Below, one piece after another: positions 60,966 to 64,000 of a stretch of 64,000 nt of DNA (the stretch's first letter is position 1; each line of letters opens with the position of its first letter). Both the position numbers and the translations under genes were made by a program. The notes below the pieces were generated by a model. It saw only the letters and a list, made by a program, of their open reading frames with translations. It did not search any database and was not told the origin of the DNA. The stretch is from Planctomycetia bacterium (GTDB taxonomy: Bacteria > Planctomycetota > Planctomycetia > Gemmatales > HRBIN36). Where the stretch lies: assembly GCA_016795155.1 (NCBI GenBank), contig JAEUIE010000055.1, forward strand, positions 1 to 64,000, written 5' to 3'.

Positions 60966-61295
60966 ATGACAAGTTTGACACGAGCCATGATGGCCCTGGG
61001 CTTGGTTGGCACGCTGCTGGGTGGCAGTGTTGGCTGTCAGACCTGGGTTGGTGGCATGACCTTGCCTTCCCCTGACTATCTCAAAGACAAGCCTGATTAC
61101 ATTCAGCCTGCTCCGCTGTACAAACACAGCAAGGAACTGGCTTCGATGCAGAAGTCGATGGCGGAAGCCAATCCAGACATGTATCGCTATCCGGTACGCA
61201 ATGTACAGCCAGTGGTGACACCTCCGCTGCCTGCTAATCCTGGCATGATGCCGAATGTGCCTGTAGCGCCACCGCTGAATCCGCCACAGCAATAA
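60966..61295 (+). CDS. Small planctomycete-type lipoprotein
   Basis: 109 residues. The signal peptide (MALGLVGTLLGGSVGC) ends at a lipobox Cys. The mature part starts QTWVGGMTLPSPDYLKDKPD, then LYKHSKELASMQKSMAEANP, and the tail is very Pro-rich (VPVAPPLNPPQQ). It resembles the short Pro-rich lipoproteins common in planctomycetes. Function unknown. An intrinsic terminator follows 20 bases after the stop. Confidence 0.75.
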   Translation: MTSLTRAMMALGLVGTLLGGSVGCQTWVGGMTLPSPDYLKDKPDYIQPAPLYKHSKELASMQKSMAEANPDMYRYPVRNVQPVVTPPLPANPGMMPNVPVAPPLNPPQQ

Positions 61296-61315
61296 TACAA
61301 TTCGACTGAAACATC

Positions 61316-61341
61316 ACAACCCTGGCATTTACCAGGGTTGT
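61316..61341. terminator. Bidirectional terminator hairpin
   Basis: ACAACCCTGG (61316-61325) pairs with CCAGGGTTGT (61332-61341) around CATTTA, followed by ATGTGTTT. It lies between the lipoprotein gene and the convergent TIM-barrel gene, so it can serve both. Confidence 0.8.
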
Positions 61342-61358
61342 ATGTGTTTAAGCGTACC

Positions 61359-62705
61359 CTACATAACATCCTCCAAGACTTCCTGCAACACCCTGATGCC
61401 GTGTTCTACATCGCGAATGGCTTGAGCCTGATCGCTGACACAGCGTTCGATGCAAAGCGGGCCGGTGTAACCGATTTCCTTGAGCGTCTTGACAAAAGCC
61501 TTCATACCGACAGTACCTTCGCCTAATGGCATTTCGGTGCCCCAGTCGCCTGGCTTCGTCGGCCTGATAGCATCTTTCACATGCACACTCTGCACCAGGT
61601 GACCAATCTTTTTCAATGCAGGCAACGGCTCATCCTTATCGTAAAGCAGCAGATTGGCAGGGTCGAAATTGATCCGCACATTAGGTCGCTGCAGATCAGC
61701 GGCAAACGCCAGCAGTTGATCGCTACTTTCTTGCCCCGTTTCCAAAGCACAGATAATACCCCGTTCCTGAGCCAAGTCCGCCGCCTTGCGAAGTGTTGCC
61801 AGGAAGGGCTGATAGTCAGCATCGGTTTTCTCGGGAACAAAACCGGCATGGAACATCATATCGGTCAGTCCCAGCTTTTTCGTACGATCGAGCGCCCAGG
61901 CAAACCGATCCAAGCGTTCCTGACGCAGATGCTTGGGCCCAAAACCACCCGTGGCATGAATGGTCTGCGGCGTGGTGTAATCTTCACCGGGGAAGCCGAG
62001 CATGGTACACGACATCTGAAACCCTGCAGCCAGTGCTGCTTCAGGCATCTTGTCCCCTTCATCCCATGCAGCATGAAACGGATCGCCACAAGCAATCTGG
62101 ATGACGTTGACCTTGAGTTGGTTACAAAGCTGACGGAGTTCCTTAACGCTTTTGACGTTCAAAGCCCAGGAACAAACGCCGATAGCAAGGGGGTCGATAG
62201 AGTTACTAAGGTGCATTTGAATCCAATCAGTAATAGTTGGTTTAGGAGGACTCGGGCGAACGACTTCGTGGGCATAGTCTCGATACTCCGGATGGTTTTC
62301 TATGAGTTTTTCTGCGTTTGCTAAGCCAGCAGAGGTCAACCGACAGGAAGTAAAGTCGGGATGAGCAGGAATGACATTTTTGTCATCAGGATCTCCCCAA
62401 TTACCGTGCCCTTCGAACAGGACTATTCCGGAAGTCTTTGGGATATGGTCAACGCCACCATATTTGAATCGCGTCATGAGTCGAAGCGTATTGAATAGCT
62501 TGTCAAAGGTTGGATCACTAACTTTCTGATGCGACCTTGTGAATACAGCAGAAGCTTCTTCTTTCGAGAGGCCACTGAATCGAAGTGCCAGCCACAGGAT
62601 CCTGTTGGTACCAACGATTGAAAGATCTCTGTCTGGGCCTAATTGCCCGACTGCTGCTGCCATCAATAACAGCTTTTGGTCTTCGCTAAGCAGGACATCA
62701 GCCAT
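61359..62705 (-). CDS. TIM-barrel sugar isomerase/epimerase fused to an extra N-terminal domain
   Basis: 448 residues. From about residue 164 (a Met at 62216) it is a typical sugar phosphate isomerase/epimerase of the AP-endonuclease-2 fold: GVCSWALNVKSVKELRQL, MMFHAGFVPEK, ICALETGQES, RINFDPANLLLY and VHVKDAIRP hold the metal-binding His, Glu and Asp. The first 163 residues are foreign to the family: helical, with a wing-like CRLTSAGLANAEKL segment suggesting a winged helix. The frame is open across the joint. The gene lies 14 bases after vapC. Confidence 0.78.
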   Translation of the reverse strand: MADVLLSEDQKLLLMAAAVGQLGPDRDLSIVGTNRILWLALRFSGLSKEEASAVFTRSHQKVSDPTFDKLFNTLRLMTRFKYGGVDHIPKTSGIVLFEGHGNWGDPDDKNVIPAHPDFTSCRLTSAGLANAEKLIENHPEYRDYAHEVVRPSPPKPTITDWIQMHLSNSIDPLAIGVCSWALNVKSVKELRQLCNQLKVNVIQIACGDPFHAAWDEGDKMPEAALAAGFQMSCTMLGFPGEDYTTPQTIHATGGFGPKHLRQERLDRFAWALDRTKKLGLTDMMFHAGFVPEKTDADYQPFLATLRKAADLAQERGIICALETGQESSDQLLAFAADLQRPNVRINFDPANLLLYDKDEPLPALKKIGHLVQSVHVKDAIRPTKPGDWGTEMPLGEGTVGMKAFVKTLKEIGYTGPLCIERCVSDQAQAIRDVEHGIRVLQEVLEDVM

Positions 62706-62719
62706 TCGGCATCACCTGG

Positions 62720-63124
62720 TTATGTGAACCAATTTTCAACCTGCAAGCCTGGTATGACTTGAAAGTCGGAATCAGTCGTTACTAAAGTATAAGGGGACAA
62801 TGCAATAACTGAAGCTGCGATCATTACATCAACGGAACCAATCAATCGTCCTTGTCGTTTCAGAGATGCAGTGATGCGTCCATACTGATAGGCACAAGCT
62901 TCATCGAACGGCCAAAGATAGAGAGATTTCATGGCTTGCTTCAAAAGCACCATATTGCGATCACGAGTCTGGCTGTTTTCGATGCCTGCTGAAAGCTCCG
63001 CAAGTACGGTAACAGAAATGCCGACACGAGAACCTTGTCGATTAACATCATCTGATCGTATCTTGATTTGTTTGTTGCCCTGTAAATATGCTTGGGCAGT
63101 ATTGGTATCAAGCAAATACTTCAT
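62720..63124 (-). CDS. vapC: VapC-like PIN-domain toxin
   Basis: 134 residues from the ATG at 63124, which shares its A with the stop of the antitoxin gene (TAATG). It starts MKYLLDTNTAQAYLQGN with the first catalytic Asp. VTVLAELSAGIEN supplies the Glu, and SVDVMIAASVIALS plus TLVTTDSDF the remaining acidic residues of the PIN fold. It is a probable RNase of the VapBC system, intact in all key positions. Confidence 0.87.
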   Translation of the reverse strand: MKYLLDTNTAQAYLQGNKQIKIRSDDVNRQGSRVGISVTVLAELSAGIENSQTRDRNMVLLKQAMKSLYLWPFDEACAYQYGRITASLKRQGRLIGSVDVMIAASVIALSPYTLVTTDSDFQVIPGLQVENWFT

Positions 63125-63414
63125 TAATCCCACCCTTTACTGATTTTATCTAATCGAGCAATTGCCTGCTCCTTATCACGCTTCCTCATTTCGTTAATAT
63201 GGTTCTGAATTTCCTGGTGTGCCGCTTGATCAAACACTTGGGAAAAATACTCATCCCTTGCTTTCAGAGTTTGTTCAATTTCCTCCTTTGACATCAAATC
63301 ATCATAGTTCGTAGAACTTACCTGACTTGATTCGACATTTGAGCCCTCCGGCCAATCACTTGGTGCAATGAACTCTACACGACCTTGACGTACCTTGGAT
63401 ATGACTTTGCTCAT
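63124..63414 (-). CDS. VapB-like antitoxin
   Basis: 96 residues. The N-terminal SKVISKVRQGRVEFIAPSDW is beta-like; the rest is helical and strongly charged (DQAAHQEIQNHINEMRKRDK). Its position directly upstream, overlapping vapC by one base, marks it as the antitoxin, although its fold cannot be named with certainty. Together they form a complete pair that is divergent from recJ. Confidence 0.78.
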   Translation of the reverse strand: MSKVISKVRQGRVEFIAPSDWPEGSNVESSQVSSTNYDDLMSKEEIEQTLKARDEYFSQVFDQAAHQEIQNHINEMRKRDKEQAIARLDKISKGWD

Positions 63415-63471
63415 GGCATCACCTCTCTTTAACCCTCGTCATCCATTCTACCACGTCCTACAACACTATCC

Positions 63472-64000
63472 ATGCACATTCCCAAGCGATGGACGCTGCT
63501 GCCTTACAACCAACAGATGACGGATCATCTGGCCAAGGCACTCAACATCCCCTCTGCCCTGGCACAACTTCTCATTAACCGTGGCGTAGCGCAACCCGCC
63601 GACGCCCAGATTTTCCTTAACGCCAAACTGTCAGGGCTTCACGACCCTGCCTTGCTGCCGGGTATTTGTGATGCTGCAGAGCGTATCCACCATACTGCTC
63701 AGAACAAAAAACGCATCTGCATTTACGGCGACTATGATGTCGATGGCATCACCGCGTCCACCATTCTCTGGCGATGCCTGCAAATGGCCGGTGCAGACGT
63801 CGATTACTATGTCCCTGATCGGCTCGAAGAAGGCTACGGCCTGAACAGCGAGGCATTGCGTAAACTCAAAGACCAGAACATCCAGACCGTGGTGACCGTT
63901 GACTGCGGCATCACCAGCGTTGAACAGGCTCAGGTTGCACGTGAACTCGGCATGGAACTGATCATTACCGACCATCATGAGATGAAAGATGAACTGCCCG
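63472..64000 (+). CDS. recJ: Single-stranded-DNA-specific exonuclease RecJ, 5' part
   Basis: From the ATG at 63472 the frame is open to the window end (176 codons). RICIYGDYDVDGITASTILW is the DHH-type motif with the catalytic Asp residues, and VVTVDCGITS and IITDHHEMKDELP give the second and third motifs. RecJ degrades single-stranded DNA 5'-3' in repair and recombination. The DHHA1 part and the rest lie beyond the window. Confidence 0.95.
   Translation, partial: MHIPKRWTLLPYNQQMTDHLAKALNIPSALAQLLINRGVAQPADAQIFLNAKLSGLHDPALLPGICDAAERIHHTAQNKKRICIYGDYDVDGITASTILWRCLQMAGADVDYYVPDRLEEGYGLNSEALRKLKDQNIQTVVTVDCGITSVEQAQVARELGMELIITDHHEMKDELP

Overview
The window reads as planctomycete chromosome, most likely Gemmataceae-like. 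This rests on a PEP-CTERM protein, a secreted protein opening with the planctomycete-type N-terminal motif LECLEDRRLLA, a BBP7-type outer-membrane barrel, paired ExbD proteins beside a TolQ-like protein, a Tat-exported Gfo/Idh/MocA oxidoreductase, a DUF1080 protein, PQQ-like and parallel beta-helix proteins, and many short dispersed repeats. The assignment is inferred from gene content; no 16S gene is present.

Layout. 1-3.2 kb: start of an IS630-type transposase, then a minus-strand TolQ/ExbD/ExbD/membrane-protein operon. 3.3-14.1 kb: plus-strand PaaK-like ligase, hflX, a very large degenerate hybrid sensor kinase, thiL, tRNA-Arg(CCG), a polytopic GT87-like protein and a thioredoxin-domain protein. 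14.1-16.3 kb: accessory patch with a broken toxin/antitoxin-like pair and a WD40 gene bracketed by short direct repeats. 16.3-21.5 kb: aldehyde dehydrogenase, a DUF4129 protein with a long Gln-rich linker, and a Tat-exported oxidoreductase. 21.5-24.8 kb: second accessory patch with a frameshifted gene, a zinc-ribbon protein, a beheaded VOC gene, a DoxX-like gene between two repeats, and hicBA among hairpins. 24.9-37.5 kb: topA, a SurA/PpiD-like protein, an FkbM methyltransferase, an ECF sigma factor, an SDR, queG, PEP-CTERM, a lone receiver and a lone groES. 37.7-43.7 kb: cell-surface genes and lptFG. 43.8-52.8 kb: a membrane hydrolase-like protein, a dihaem lipoprotein with a beta-helix partner, SWIM and APH-like genes, DUF1080, a methyltransferase, a probable selenoprotein, and a Gfo/Idh oxidoreductase. 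53-58.6 kb: purA, uppS, cmk, plsC and a PQQ-like protein. 58.7-64 kb: repeats, a split membrane gene, a NYN RNase, a metallopeptidase-like protein, a lipoprotein, a fused TIM-barrel protein, vapBC, and recJ running off the edge.

The most interesting item is at 49864-50370 (minus): a secreted thioredoxin-fold protein whose frame is open on both sides of one TGA. That TGA sits exactly where family members have the first Cys of the CxxC redox motif. A perfect 6-bp hairpin with a GTA loop follows it at the spacing expected of a bacterial SECIS. This is a strong selenocysteine (UxxC) candidate. Two other genes here carry in-frame stops without such context (14384-14659 TAA; 58982-59398 TGA), so decay of this gene must also be considered.

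The second theme is repeat architecture. A GGTACTCC-containing inverted repeat occurs at four convergent gene junctions. A roughly 60-80 bp repeat brackets two accessory genes in direct orientation. Hairpins with a CAGGAG/CAGGAA/CAGTAA loop and differing stems surround hicBA.
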